Part shown: one piece after another, positions 12,361-24,545 of the stretch
How positions within the stretch are numbered: the first letter of the stretch is position 1
Layout of the letters: every line of letters begins with the position of its first letter
NCBI RefSeq assembly: GCF_910592395.1
Contig: NC_088314.1
Span: 20,108,070 to 20,172,069 of the forward strand
From: Lineus longissimus
Lineage: Eukaryota > Nemertea > Pilidiophora > Heteronemertea > Lineidae
Length of the DNA: 64,000 bases
Reading direction: 5' to 3'
Notes under the pieces: model-generated
What the model was told of the DNA's origin: nothing
The model's input: the letters and a program-made list of their open reading frames with translations, nothing else
Databases searched by the model: none
Program-made: the position numbers and the translations under genes

Positions 12361-12708
12361 TGGAAAATTTATAAAACTGAAATTCTTGGAAGTTACTAAA
12401 AGTTATGGCAGATGGCAGCACCTGACGTTCTTAATTTTTATTCTCACTTGTAATGTAAACAAATCAGAATTTAGATCAATTGTAATTTAACACATCTAAT
12501 CAGTGCTAGTTACCTGTCTACGATGCCTGGGCCTGATAAACACTCATTCCAAATCCCAAAATTTCAAATTCGAAATTCGAAATCTGATCTGACCAATCCG
12601 ATGATGTTTTGCTTTTGACCAATACGCAGATTTTGTGGTGGTCAAATGACAATGAAAGCAAGAAAACAACGGTGACAAATATTAGACCAAAAAAGTAAAA
12701 GTGATGCG

Positions 12709-12780
12709 TTCCCACACCGGGAGTCGAACCCGGGCCTCCTGGGTGAAAGCCAGAAATCCTAACCGCTAGACCATATGGGA
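12709..12780 (-). tRNA. tRNA-Glu (UUC)
   Basis: The reverse strand begins TCCCATATGGTCTAGCGGTT and ends GTTCGACTCCCGGTGTGGGAA. The acceptor stem TCCCATA pairs with TGTGGGA, including a G-U. The anticodon stem-loop is CTGG-CTTTCAC-CCAG with anticodon TTC, and the B box is GGTTCGACTCC. Length is 72 nt and it is intronless. Downstream on the same strand are T runs (ACTTTTACTTTTTTT) that serve as Pol III terminators. All arms are intact, so it is probably functional. Confidence 0.95.
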
Positions 12781-13085
12781 TTGCTGGAGTAACGGGAGTA
12801 CCGAATCGGAGAGTATCAAGTGGCCTCGCAATGAACGTTTATCGACCAAATCAGTTCAAAGAGGCCCAAAGTTGGTTTTTAAATAAATTCATTAATGATA
12901 CTATAAATATAAAACTAACAAAATCTTTCGAAATATATTATTAATTATTTTTTATAAAAAACACGTCATTGCCTGCCGTTTCTTTTGAGTTAAAGACACT
13001 AAACATATATCTTATTATGAAGCTCTCTAAACCATGGGCAACAAGAAGTTCGCTTTAAACCTTACCCTTCCAGGACGTTTGAGTG

Positions 13086-13210
13086 AGCACTCTGGTTTCT
13101 CTTCAATCCCACGCACAAATCTTTCGCCTTTTACTAAAGATTTCCGTGGAGAGGAACACTCTAATGAGTCTATAGACATTTTTTTGAAGCCCTACCTGAC
13201 GGTGGGGCAA
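13086..13210 (+). ncRNA. U5: U5 spliceosomal snRNA
   Basis: The sequence contains the U5 hallmarks in order: CTCTGGTTTCTCTTCAAT, then AAATCTTTCGCCTTTTACTA, whose CGCCUUUUAC loop holds the invariant nucleotides that align the exons during splicing, then AAGATTTCCGTGGAGAGGAA. An Sm-type site ACATTTTTTTGA follows, and a terminal stem GCCCTACC/GGTGGGGC closes the RNA. Loop 1 is fully conserved, so the gene is probably active. Transcription should be by Pol II from an upstream PSE around 13020-13045, which I could not define precisely. The 5' end is set to within about 2 nt. Confidence 0.95.
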
Positions 13211-13305
13211 TAAAAGCCATAGGTACGACCTTCCTTTTCTTAGAAGGCATTTCACATTGCCTCCTGTACGTGGTCGTGCTGACAGACGTAGTCAGTGGTT
13301 TTCGG

Positions 13306-13339
13306 TATACTCCGCCTCTCGATACGAGGTAGGAGTATA
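13306..13339. other. Stable hairpin 3' of U5 gene
   Basis: TATACTCCGCCTC is nearly complementary to GAGGTAGGAGTATA across a short TCGATAC loop. It sits about 100 bp past the U5 3' end. It may be a structured RNA or an insertion; there is no family match that I recognise. Confidence 0.4.
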
Positions 13340-13628
13340 GCTTAGCAAAACCTGATCACAGGATGGTGGGCGTGTGATATAAAATCGGTCCGGAGTCAGT
13401 TAGCCTATAACCGCCACTTCAACTCCATCGCTGCTGGCTGTGGAACCAATGCGTCCAGGGGTCTTGCAAGAAGATATGGAAGGGGGGGGGGGGGTAAAAA
13501 GAAGCAAACATGGTAAAAATATTGGATTTGTTTTTATGGGACAATGATTTTTTGTCGGAAGATGATATTCTTTCGCCGCTCGTTACGTGACCGATATCCC
13601 CCTTTGTTACCACAGGATGACAAAAGGA

Positions 13629-14287
13629 TTACAAAAGGAAACCCTTCCTCATGCCGCCGAAGCCAGTTTGGACTGTTTGTTTTGGTCGTGGTGGTTGAGG
13701 TGCGAGTGTGATCGCGACTTGAGCAGAGGTCAGAGGGATCGGGGCAGTGGTCTTGAAGTCTGCAGAAGCTGAGTTCTGAGCTGCGCGAGGTGCGGTTGTA
13801 CTCCGGGTAGCCCGAGTAACTCTTGGAGCATTGGCGCTGCGGTTTTTGATCAGTCCAAAGTGTCCAATGAGGGTTGTCGCCGGTGGAGCCGGTCCTTCCC
13901 CGGTTTGGGAAGAAACATTCCGCGGGGAATAGGAACCATGCATTAGCCTGGTCGCCTTGACCGTAGCATCGGGTGCTGTGAAGAAAAGAGGGTATCGTGT
14001 AGTAATTTGAGAATGAGTCAATGCGACCAATCGTACTGGGAAAGACGATCGTATATCATCAATCGTGATTGAACAAAAGAGTCAAAATTATCAGTGCGGA
14101 TCGATATTTGAGAATTATGTTCATCCCCCTCCCCAATTTCCGAGGGCGGAGGCCAATAGGCCTACCCACCTAAACACGCCAAGCGCCCCCTGGACCAGTT
14201 TGGTGACAGTAGACTTACCAGCGTTGCAGCGCTTCGAGGGCTTGACAAAGTCCACAATAAGTGCGAGACAACACATGAAAATCATTT
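13629..14287 (-). CDS. Hypothetical protein, two putative exons
   Basis: Exon 14287-14219 has an acceptor-like TTTCATTTCAG before it, an internal ATG at 14285-14283 and donor GTAAGTCT. It joins in frame to 13975-13629 (acceptor CTTCACAG), giving about 137 aa. The start MIFMCCLALIVDFVKP could be a signal peptide. The rest is rich in Thr, Ala, Pro and Arg and ends GFGGMRKGFLL. I do not recognise a family. The second exon is also open in another frame (Cys-rich, with CTRCYGQGD), so the coding frame is not certain. Splice sites are good, but composition is low-complexity, and this could be non-coding RNA or a fragment of a larger gene with upstream exons near 14.5 kb. Confidence 0.35.
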
Positions 14288-17200
14288 CTGAAATGAAAGT
14301 GAGGGTTGTGTCAACCAATTACATTCTAAGAAATCGCACAGCGGGCTTGAAAACGTCAGGGTTGGTTCAGGTTCAGGTGTACTGGGTCTTAAATGGGTTA
14401 AAAGAACCCGTAGTACACTCATGCAAGTCAGTTCAGTTCCACGCTGCTGGTGAAACTTGCGCAACCTAATTAGCAGCCAGATGAAGAGACGAGACGGCGG
14501 AGACCAAAATGTCTTCCATACGTCAGAGGGGGAAAGTAGAGCGTGCCTGGAAACTTTACAGATGATACGATACAACGGGATTCAGCTGGTTGGGCTTTAA
14601 GGTAGGTAAGTTAGGTTATTTCTTCTTTTGCGTGATTATCAGTTGATTTGGCTCTCAAACACCATGACAGCGTTTGCAACTGTACAGCAGCTCGCCTAAG
14701 ACATCTCCTGTACGTTCCAGTCCACACGAACTCTTTCTTCATGATATTGAAGTAGAAATTCCAATTACAAGTTAGCTGCATCTACTTGAGTACTCTGAGG
14801 TCTGAATGGTATAACTCCTTAGACCACAACCCGACATCCCACACCTGATCCGTTCTGAGGGCCGAGTTTACAGTAACATACGATACTGTGAAACTCTCAC
14901 CGGTTGCTGGAGACAACAGGCATATTTTCACGTTATGGGTCTGGATGATCTACCCCTTGAGCGAGGGATGTTTCATCAACGGGTCTTGGACGGACCGCTC
15001 AGTACGTTTTTACAGTGTGATATGGGATGACGATTGATTTCTCATCTGGCATAGGTTTAGTGGGTTTTAGCGGCTCATAACTCACCGAATTGCAAGATAC
15101 TAGTACGCGAAGAGATAGATAAGTCTGGGGTGACTCGATTGTAAACTCAGAATGCCGTTGCTATCACGTTGTCACGGCGGGGCCGTGACGTCACTACGAT
15201 TGATGACGTCATTAGATGGATACTTCGTTTGGGTTTCTTCTTCTTTCAAATGATGAAGAATAAGGTTCATTTTTGGGCGTAATTGATTCTTTTGCGATCT
15301 TAAAAGTAAAGAAAAGGAATGGTTTTGTATAGTCGGTGTACTGACCACAAAGCAGTGACCGAGTAGAACTCAATATTTCAATATAAGGGCATTGGTGGAT
15401 CAGTAGGCCTACAGCCGTGATAGTCACAAGTGGTTTTTTAAAATCTTCCCGTTGGTACCGTAATCCTACCGAAACTAATATAATGTTCAAAATCCGCAAG
15501 AAATAGCGGCCTTCTTTTATTCTTGACAGCAGGCCTTATAGTCAGGTCATCTGCCCACACCCATTGAATTCTTGATTCAACCATGATAAGTGCAAAAACC
15601 TTTCCATACTATTATATTCACCATGCAATGTTTATCTGATTTCATAGTGGAAAAGAATTTTGTATTCTTAACCCATATAATCGATACTGCACTTGATGAA
15701 ATTCAATTGCCTTGATTTTTCATTCTGGCATTCTGCCTTTACTCGTAATCACGTTTCCCGCTTATCACCACGTCTATCGTCTATCTAATTTGTTATTAAT
15801 TGCGGTCTAATAGTGATGATGGTATTTGGCCATGCTATTCTTTTTAAAAAGAAATAAAGGCGTACACGTAATTCCATCATCGCCGCACGGAGGGCACAAT
15901 CGGGCACATCGGATTGCCCTCGTCCCTCTCCCATGGTGATACTAACATGGCTACATTAGGGGCAGCCTCGAGGATCTCCTCTCCTCCGCCGCATCCACCG
16001 AGATCTAAAAAGGATCTTTGCGCAACATTACCACAAAAAATCAGGGTATTGTTGCCAGTTTGAATCATTCATTCTATCTGAGTGAAAAACAATTTACTTT
16101 TGACCTTTAATCTCAAGGAATCTTGCTTTACTCGACGCGGGCAAATTTGGCTTATCTCTTTGTTTGATCAAGCGGGTGACAATATAAGATTCTTATAAAT
16201 ATTTTCTTAGCCATATTGACCAAGGAGTGTTTTGAGGGAATATCAGCATGGCAGAGAAATACATGTTGACGCCAAACGCGTAATAATTATAGAAAATAGT
16301 TTTGACTTCGAGTTGGTGATCGATTTGTGGGTTGCTTAAGGCGATTAGGCTATTTCCTTTCAATTTTGTCAAACTAGCCATACCATAGCTGGTTTGTGGG
16401 GTTAACCGCAAGCTCACTCTCTATAAATAAGCATAACTGCAAACTAATTTTAAGCACTTTTTTATTTGTGGATAATGTCTACCATCGAGGATGTCGTATT
16501 TTGGCATGATAGGTAGGTAAAATTGTTTTATTTTGGTCAGTTCAGCTTTAAGACAGTAAAAAGGGTGTTTGCTCGGAGCAGTCTCTGCAGTGAGATAAAG
16601 CCTTACAAAAATACGCGTTATCCGAAGGCCTTTATTCTTTGAAATGTTAGTCTCCCGTGCCAAAAGTCATAAGATGATATTTACCAACACCCACGTGAGG
16701 CATCAAGCAAACACCAATATGTTTGCCTAAAATATCTGGATCTCATGTTTTGAAAACGTATATGAAGTTGACTTGGGTCAGGTCTACAGTAAATTCAATA
16801 AAATATGCCCCCGCGAAGGATTTCAATTGAACGTTCGATTTGCATTTGGAATTAGCACTTTTTGATGTTGATTTTCTCAGATTACGCTGAAAACCGTTAA
16901 AGGCCTGCTCCGTTCGTATCTGTGTATTTTCTTGTGGCTTAGGTAGGCCAGGTCAGATTTAAAGCTACCTTGGTTGCCACTGACAACCAAGAAAATACGT
17001 CTGCTTTCCTCCAGTATCTTCTGCCTGAAGTGGATGTATCTCTCAGTCACCTCCCGCAAAGCGATTTTTACCAAGGAACGTGAGTTGTTTTGGTCTGAAC
17101 AGGTGCCTCTTTAGTCATGAACGCATCGCTCGCAGGAACTATGGAACAGCGTATCAGCCGAACACTGTCTATGCATAGGAACACTGATGAACACTGACTC

Positions 17201-17862
17201 GAACATCGGTTGGTATTGAAATGGGGTAAGCCTTGTCTTCTGCCCTTCTCAACTTTGTTACTCCAGTGAGGTCTCTCTCGAGGGTCAATGGTGTCTCTTG
17301 TTGGTATTTTCAAAAGAAGATCAGTATGTAAGTACAATCAAAAATATTTGAAGTAATATGCTTTAGGTACAATGCATTGTCAACAATAGCTTGATTACAC
17401 AAGAAATTGCATTTAATGGGAATATTTAGATCCCCGCGAGGATTGTATTGGTGTGGATATGTGTCCTGACTAATCCCTTAGGCCTGCGATATCAGACAAG
17501 ACATTTACCCACCATTTCATTTGCTAACGACGCGTGGGGTGAATACCTCATACATCTAAAACTTTTATACTGTTTACTACTCTTCAAGATTCTTCCTTTT
17601 ATTGTCTCATGTCAGTCACTATCAGGACTTGGTCATAAATCAATGCTTTATGAAGATTGTGACAATTTACTTTCGATTTGATAAACTTTCAATTCGAGTT
17701 TGAGAACAGAACACTGTTGATACTGACTCGGTTTTTTATCTCCGTTTTGGGCGCTTGGATTTATCTACGTTTGGCCTACGTTTGGTCTTCTACGTTTGGT
17801 CTGTGTTTGGCCTACGTTTATGGTCTTCATTTGTATCATCTGCATTTGACCCGCCCTTGGAT
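14288..17862. other. Stretch without a supported gene
   Basis: Only short open frames occur, none with family resemblance or consistent exon structure. The segment 17740-17860 carries imperfect repeats of TACGTTTGG(T/C)CT upstream of the ATG of the next gene. Confidence 0.5.
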
Positions 17863-20800
17863 ATGACGGCGAATGACATGGCCATGAAGTCACTTGGAGA
17901 AAAGCTAGACATTGTGGAGCGGATCATGGCCTACATCAGGTAGGGAAGAAGGGCCGAGAGAATCGGTCTTTACGCCATTGAGCCGGCGAAACCCGGAGCC
18001 GATATCACCAAGTACCGTGGCGACCACACAAAAAAATCTCAACGAATTCAACATCATGGCGATCTGAAGCTTGTGTGAAATAAAAATGTCGCTCTATTTC
18101 ACACAAGGTTCATATCGCCATAGCCTGGCTATTAGACGCGAAGAAAATCTCCACCCTGACGTAACAACCTCTGTGGTTCAACGGTTAGAATGCTGGGCTT
18201 TCGTTCTGGTGGTCACGAGTTCGACTCCCCGTGTATCCACAACATTTTTTTCTCTTCATTCACTTTTTTTATTCATTCATGTATGTATACATGTATAGTT
18301 TTCACCATTATTCATATGTCTTGGTCACCGATAAGGTCAGTTCTGGTCATTCAGTTTTGGAAATCGATTCCTTTGAGAATTGTTGACGGAAATCCCTGTG
18401 AATATTGAGACTTACTATTCATATATAGTTTGTATTCCAGCTGCTGGTACCTCTGTACACCAAGCTCTGCCGCTTTCATTTTCAGCCTCCCCGATTATCA
18501 GCACGTACTTTTTTATCATTTCAGTCCTCCAAAGATGCAGCGAGGTACCATGTACCCGGTGCGTTCCAAAGCTCGAGCAGACGACAACGTACCTTTCCGA
18601 GACTTGATGGCGGCCATTGTTGACAGGCAGGATCTCAATGCTAAATATCTCCAAAGGCTGGCTGAGGAGAGGAAACGAGGCCCTCTACCTGGAAAAGGGA
18701 ACGGACAGACGCCACAAAATCGTGTAAATAAGTGAGTAAATTATATAATCTAGGTGGTTCGGCTTAAATGTTCATCTTTAAAGCTAAGGGACAAATTGGG
18801 CGTGGGATTACCTGGCTACAGGTGGATAATATCTCTGCTTGTCACCATGCGCCGCCACTTGCAATATCACACTAGTGCTGATGCATAACAATAATGATTT
18901 TCACGAATGCGAGGCAGTTGTGTACATGGCGTGTAATTTCCAAACAGGTCGTTCTGCTGCATATTTACTGGATGTCAATGAATTTTCTATTATAGTTTTT
19001 GGAGATGGCCATTTTTGTAAGAAAAAACCAACATTTATCTCATGCCCAATGTCCCTTTAATGGCTTGTTGCTTTTTGGCCGTAAGAGGACGCCTCGTCAA
19101 TGGCAAAGGGAGAGACTTTCGCCATCGATTCACACTATAGTCAATTGATGAGTGTATGTTGACCACCACATATATAATTGCTTCATTGCCACAGAAGGAG
19201 ATCACTACACACATTATGTGTCATCAATAACTAATTGGATGCGATAGCTATTAACTTCTTATTGTCATCATAAGCAAATCAAGTGACGTCGAGACACAAG
19301 TTTTGTCACTGACGTTGCGGCCGTGGATGAGTATGGAGGTTTTGATTGGTCCATACTTGTCACCTGACAGGAAGTCCCACATCATTTCTGCTTATAAGGA
19401 AACTGGTGAATTGCCATGGATATTCTGGAGATGGCCCCTCGCTCGACTTATATCAAATGTTATGACTAGTCAGCCGTCAATATCCGCGTTCCAATTAAGA
19501 CTGAATCGAGTGGAAATTTCTCCCATTATCATATGTAGTTCTGGCGGAGATATATACACGGTGAACTTGAGCGCAAAATTGGACAAGGAATAACATCGAA
19601 AGCATGCAACCACTAAATTTGCTGAAAGACTGGTGCGTTGTCGGAGGATAGAACTTTACCATTATGCAAGTTGTCTGAAGGTGTCTGAAGGCTGTATACA
19701 CAGGAATCTTCCGGTAGTTGCTTCATTTCAGTTACACTCTGGAGGCAGTGCGGAGCCGGCCTCTTCTCGAGGTAGGGGTCGTAGCTTCTACATGTTCAGG
19801 GTGAAAGGATTATTAAGTTTTCGGCTTTGTCGATGTCAAGCGTTCGGATTTACATGTTATTGGATCACTGAAGGCTTTCTAAAAAAACATTAATTGGCTG
19901 GATAACGCTTTTGAGGACATTTTCCCATTTTGTTTTGGGTAGGAACAGGAGTTTGAGGGCGACGAACGGGGAAGAAATAACATAAGCATGCAACCAGTAG
20001 GCCTAGACCCCTCCTATGCAGTCAATAGGGCCGTTTAGACGACGCGAAAAAATCCGGATGCGTCCCGAATCCGGATTAATTTTTCGTCGTGTAAACGCAA
20101 AAAGATCCGGATCAATGTGGTTGCATCCGGACTAAAAAGGTACCATCGCCTTGGGTGGTTTTAATCCGGATTCATCCAGATTCGATCCGAATGCGGTCTT
20201 TTCGCCTGTCGTCTAAACGGCCCTATTTTCGTCATTTTTTCTCGTCTACCGGGCTACAGGACGAGGTCAGTCCACTGCGTCCGGAGTGTAGCAACCAGTA
20301 GATTGGCTCACCAAACCTGGCGCGCTTCCAAAGGATAAAGGTTCTACCATCAGGCTATATGGGCGTTGCGTTGATGGTAACATACATTTAAATGTCAGGT
20401 GGTGATGCTGGCTCAGGATGTGGTAACATGAAGAGCTTCTTCTTGCCTCATCAGGTATCGATATTGATACATTTAAGCAGTTCATCTTCATCTGGTCGGA
20501 TTTGTGTTGTGGCTGCGGCTAATGAAATAACACATACAGATGAACGCACGCTCGGTCACACCGGTATATTCCTACATTTACTTTCAGCGAATTCAGGAAT
20601 ATCTTCCGTCTGCACATCTTACAATAGGTGGAGACACTGTTTAAAGTTTGAGAGGAACGTTGGATATTCTGATAAACTGATGCTGTTCATCTGGGCAAAA
20701 TTAACTCCCGGGGAAGTCCATTTCGTCATCCTAATCATAGGATGAGGGACGAGGCCGCGGGGTGTTAACAAAATGAGGGCTGGGAGTAATATTGGAAGCG

Positions 20801-23174
20801 TGCAATGGTATCTGTGCACTCCGACGCAGTGGATCGCCTCGCCCGATCCTCCCCTAACATGGAGACTAGGTTTACGATAACGAACGGACTGCCTCGTGAG
20901 TCTAAAAATCTGACGCCTCACTTTGCCGCCGTATGTATAGGTTGTCATGGTTTCTAGCCCGGTTAGCTTGTGGAGATTGACTGGACTATATTTGTGATTG
21001 ACTGACTGGACTAACCCTAACGGGATTTTCATATGCCTTCTATAGGTAGCTTTCGCAATCAAGGATATTATCAATCAAAACAGCCTGAATAATTAACTAG
21101 TTTTACCGGAAATTAAATGTTTCGCATAATTTCATTATATTGTTTATTGGAAAAATGATGTTGGACAAGCCCGCCGTACATCCAGGGAGGGCAATACAGT
21201 TCTTACCATAAATTGATAACTTCATAAATCTACCGATCATGCCGCTTTTGAACTTTATTGTTTTGGTGTCAAACGCAGCGCAATCATGTCTGCACTTGGC
21301 ATCCTAATTATACTTTCACTGGGGATGGGGATGGGGATGGGGTGGAGAGGGGGCGGCGCGCGAGGCCAATCAAAGGCATCCGGCCAGGAGCAAAACAGTG
21401 GTGCATAACATTTGGAAGCTGGACTAACTAAAGTGTGACAGTCATGTGGCGCATATATGGGAAATATATATGGGATTGCCCGGCCAGGAGCGAAGAAGTG
21501 ACATGATAATTTCAAAAATTTTATCGTTTTCAGGTTCCTTGTGATTGTGAGGATATCGAGACCCCTTGATATCCGCACCACGAATATTGAATTGCGTTTT
21601 TCACGCCAGAGCGCATATCTTTTTATTATTGTTTTCTCTTTTTGTATTTCCAGACAGATGGTGTTAGATCCTTCAGCTAAAACTCCACAGGTTGTCACAG
21701 AAAATCATCACAGTTTCCCCAAGATCGAGCAGACGACGAAACAGAAGAAAAAGGAACCAAATGGGATAAGTTACTCGGATCACGAGAAGTCCCCGTATGA
21801 CAAGATGGAGGCCGTCCGATCGTACGCGCGTCGGCGGGAACAGATTGTGACACACGAGAAGAGCGAGCAGGCAGTGAGGGGACAGAAACCGTCGGAGCTT
21901 TTGGACGCCGCTTCGGTTGACTCCGGTTGTAGCTCGGATAAATCCACCGACGGAGACATGAAGCGGGTGGAGCGAATTCTTCAGAGTATTCACGTGGGGA
22001 GGACGAGAGCTGGTGGTTTACCGAAGGACGCGCGCGCCGCCAGGCGACTTCATTACGTCGTGGCACACGGTCCTTCAAACGCGCCGCAAAAGAAACCTAA
22101 ACTTGATAACATGAATCGGTTTTATACTCCGAGTCTCGATTCAAAGAGTCTGAGTCACCCGCGTACCAAGTCTGTGCCTTCTTCTTGGGAGCCCCACGGC
22201 GAGCTCAAGGTACATCCGAAATATCGGACTCCATCGGACGGGGTTTGTAAATATTACTGCAGGAATTACCCGGATTATCTCCGCGAGATGCAAATGGAGA
22301 AGTTACTGAAGAAGCAACGTGTTCTGCATAAAACTGCCGAACGAAGTCCTGTGCAAGAGACGGACGGGGTCTTAGGATGTGACCTCAGCGAGTTAGTTAA
22401 ACCGTCCTCGCCCAATAAGTACAACCAGGATTATTCATTTGCGTGACGTACACAGCGAACCCGCGGGCTACGGGTTATGTGAACGGTGGGGTCATTTCAT
22501 ACAGAGGGGGGAAAGAGACTGTCTATATGCTAAAGGAGTTAGGAGAAGCAAATCCTACGCGAACGCCGGAGAATACGGCCTATGGCTCCCAGGCGGATAA
22601 CGACAGGGGCCTTGTCTCTGGGGCGACGAATCAGACCAACGCGTCGGCTGATTCACCAACAGGGACAACTCCAGTGATTGTTCCCGTGTCACGCAAAACT
22701 TCGGGTGGAGACTTTTGTCACCAGGAGGTAGAGGACCGCTCGCGGTGGGTTGGGAGAATTTACCAGAATGATAATACAGTAGTGCAGCGCCAGGGAAATG
22801 TCGCAACTCAACCAATGGGACAAAACGACGTCCAAGGACAGACGTCAAAAACTAATGTGAATAGTAGTCCCGATATTTCTGTCCCTAATATCGACCAACC
22901 TGTTGTTGTGACAGGATCTGTTCGTGTGGACGATGCTGATACAAAAACTGTCGACTCGCCGATTGTCGTGGAGCAGGATATTGACAATAGCATTGGAAGA
23001 GATAATGGAGTAAGTCAATGTGACGGCATGACGTCACTGCTTTCTGTGCCCATGCTCCACGCAGAGAGAATCAGGACTTTGGAAGAGGGTTTTGAAGGAA
23101 AGGACGGCGACCTTTCCATACCGGAAATCAGAATGATTACGGCTACACCACTTCCGCCTGATTATGAAGCTTAG
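17863..23174 (+). CDS. Unrecognised basic, largely disordered protein; last exon changes frame near 22.43 kb
   Basis: Three exons join in frame: 17863-17939 (ATG at 17863; M-T-A-N-D-M-A-M), 18525-18731 and 21654 onward (acceptor TTTGTATTTCCAG). Phases at both junctions agree and rebuild sensible codons. The first frame stops at 22444-22446, giving 358 aa. It has basic segments, a helical DLMAAIVDRQDLNAKYLQRL, and a Cys/aromatic patch CKYYCRNYPDYLREMQMEKL. A second frame, open from 22419 to the stop at 23172-23174, continues for about 240 residues of acidic, Ser/Thr/Asn-rich sequence with no stops. One missing base around 22419-22446 would fuse them into about 601 aa. An AATAAA lies at 23508-23513. 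I do not recognise the family and assign no function. It sits between OTUD5 and EBP. Confidence 0.6.
18054..18121. repeat. Short foldback in intron 1 of the unrecognised gene
   Basis: CATGGCGATCTGAAGCTTGTGTGAAATA is nearly complementary to TATTTCACACAAGGTTCATATCGCCAT across a loop of about 12 bp. It is immediately upstream of the tRNA-like sequence at 18172. Confidence 0.65.
18172..18242 (+). pseudogene. tRNA-Glu-like sequence (pseudo-tRNA or SINE head)
   Basis: TGTGGTTCAACGGTTAGAAT and GAGTTCGACTCC match Pol III A and B boxes. TGTGG pairs with CCACA at the ends, the anticodon-like loop is CTTTCGT (TTC in the Glu position), and ATTTTTTT follows as a terminator. The acceptor stem has a T-T mismatch and the anticodon stem relies on several G-U pairs, so it is a degenerate relative of the intact tRNA-Glu at 12709. 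Confidence 0.65.
20024..20227. mobile_element. MITE-like element with about 27-bp terminal inverted repeats
   Basis: The left end AATAGGGCCGTTTAGACGAC (20024) followed by GCGAAAA is the inverse of TTTTCGCCTGTCGTCTAAAC...GGCCCTATT ending at 20227. The interior has several copies of ATCCGGAT/AATCCGGA, themselves partly palindromic. Total length is 204 bp, with a possible TA target duplication and no coding capacity. It lies in intron 2 of the unrecognised gene. Confidence 0.85.
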
Positions 23175-24545
23175 ATGAGGACTTTAGGCAGGAGTTATGG
23201 GGTTGATACGTACAGTTAGGGGACTGGGTCGGGTTTTTTTTCAGCGATTACTGAATATAATCCTCGTACAGAGCACATATACTTTCGATGTATTGTGAGA
23301 TGGGAGAGGCTCTCTATTGGCAACTTCATGTAACTGAATCTGACGCGGCCTACCTGGTACTGATAAACTGACCAGAATTCCGACACAAAATTTCGTTCAA
23401 CCCCCGAGCCTTATCCTGTCGTCCGGCAGAGGCGAAATGGACGTGAAGAGTCTGAAGTCAGTGAGGCGCTGTCATTGGTGCTTCTAAACCTCTTTATAAT
23501 CTGTGTCAATAAAAACTTGTAACTTATTTAGTCATTGTCCGTACGTTGATTTATCCAGCTGAGCTTTCCTTGATGAGACACTATCACTAGGAACAGTGTT
23601 TATCTCGTCAAAGCCAACGACGGATCTTGGGATGAAATTTGGTGAATAACCCTGTATTTCAGAAGGGTCCGAGAACCACCCAGCTTAAGCCCATGAAGTA
23701 ACTCCCCATGGAAAACTGTCTTGTCAAATCCTTTCCAGAACCTTGCACAAACTATATGATGACGTCACACCACCTGTCTTCACATCAGTTAACTTATTTA
23801 GAGTTGTGACACAGTACATCTTTAGATGACATCTGAAGACATAGTCACAACCTTTTAAACAATGCCGTGACAAAGATATTTGGCACCACTTTGTACTTTC
23901 TTGGGGTCGATTCACCAAGCAGTAACTATTCCAGCTGGTTATCAATTCAACTGTAGTTGGGCACCAATTGAGGAAAAGAAGACCAATTAGTGATAAATTT
24001 CGTATATTATTATAAAGTGACATTCTGACAATAGTAATATTATAAAAGCAATCATCATAGTAGATCAATATCAAGAGAATACTATCTACAACAGAACAAA
24101 GCAAAATGCTTTCAAGAATCATGAGATCAAAATGTTCATCAAAATAACAACCAAGTTGCCCCCCGTCCCATACCATTATTTGATGAGACCAGACATGTAG
24201 ATTGGAACACCCTCTACATAACACAATGACAGATTCAAAATAAAATGGAATTTAAATGAGGTGGCACAATCTATAGATTGACTCTAACATACTGACTTAG
24301 ATTTGGCTGGATATATTGTAGTGGGTTGTCCACTGATGAAAAAGGTCTATGTATCAAGGATATCAATGTTTTTAATGGAAAAAACATCAATCCTTATCTT
24401 TTGATCACTGCAATCCTTTGCGTCACAACCAACGACCGCTACAAGATGACTTTAATTTGATGGCAAATGTTCAGTATGAGCACATTTAGATAAAAAAAAA
24501 TTATCTCGCAGGAGCATCAGGTTTTTTCTTACCAAAATCAATTAG

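Noticed and set aside
16877-17337. Minus-strand frames with donor-like site near 17064
   Set aside because: Peptides show no family similarity and exon joining was not convincing.
21673-22848. Several antisense open frames over the unrecognised gene
   Set aside because: Shadows of the coding exon; splice phases support only the plus-strand frames.
22443-23174. Independent gene starting at 22443
   Set aside because: It opens with GTG, not ATG, and abuts the preceding frame exactly; more likely a frame-shifted continuation.
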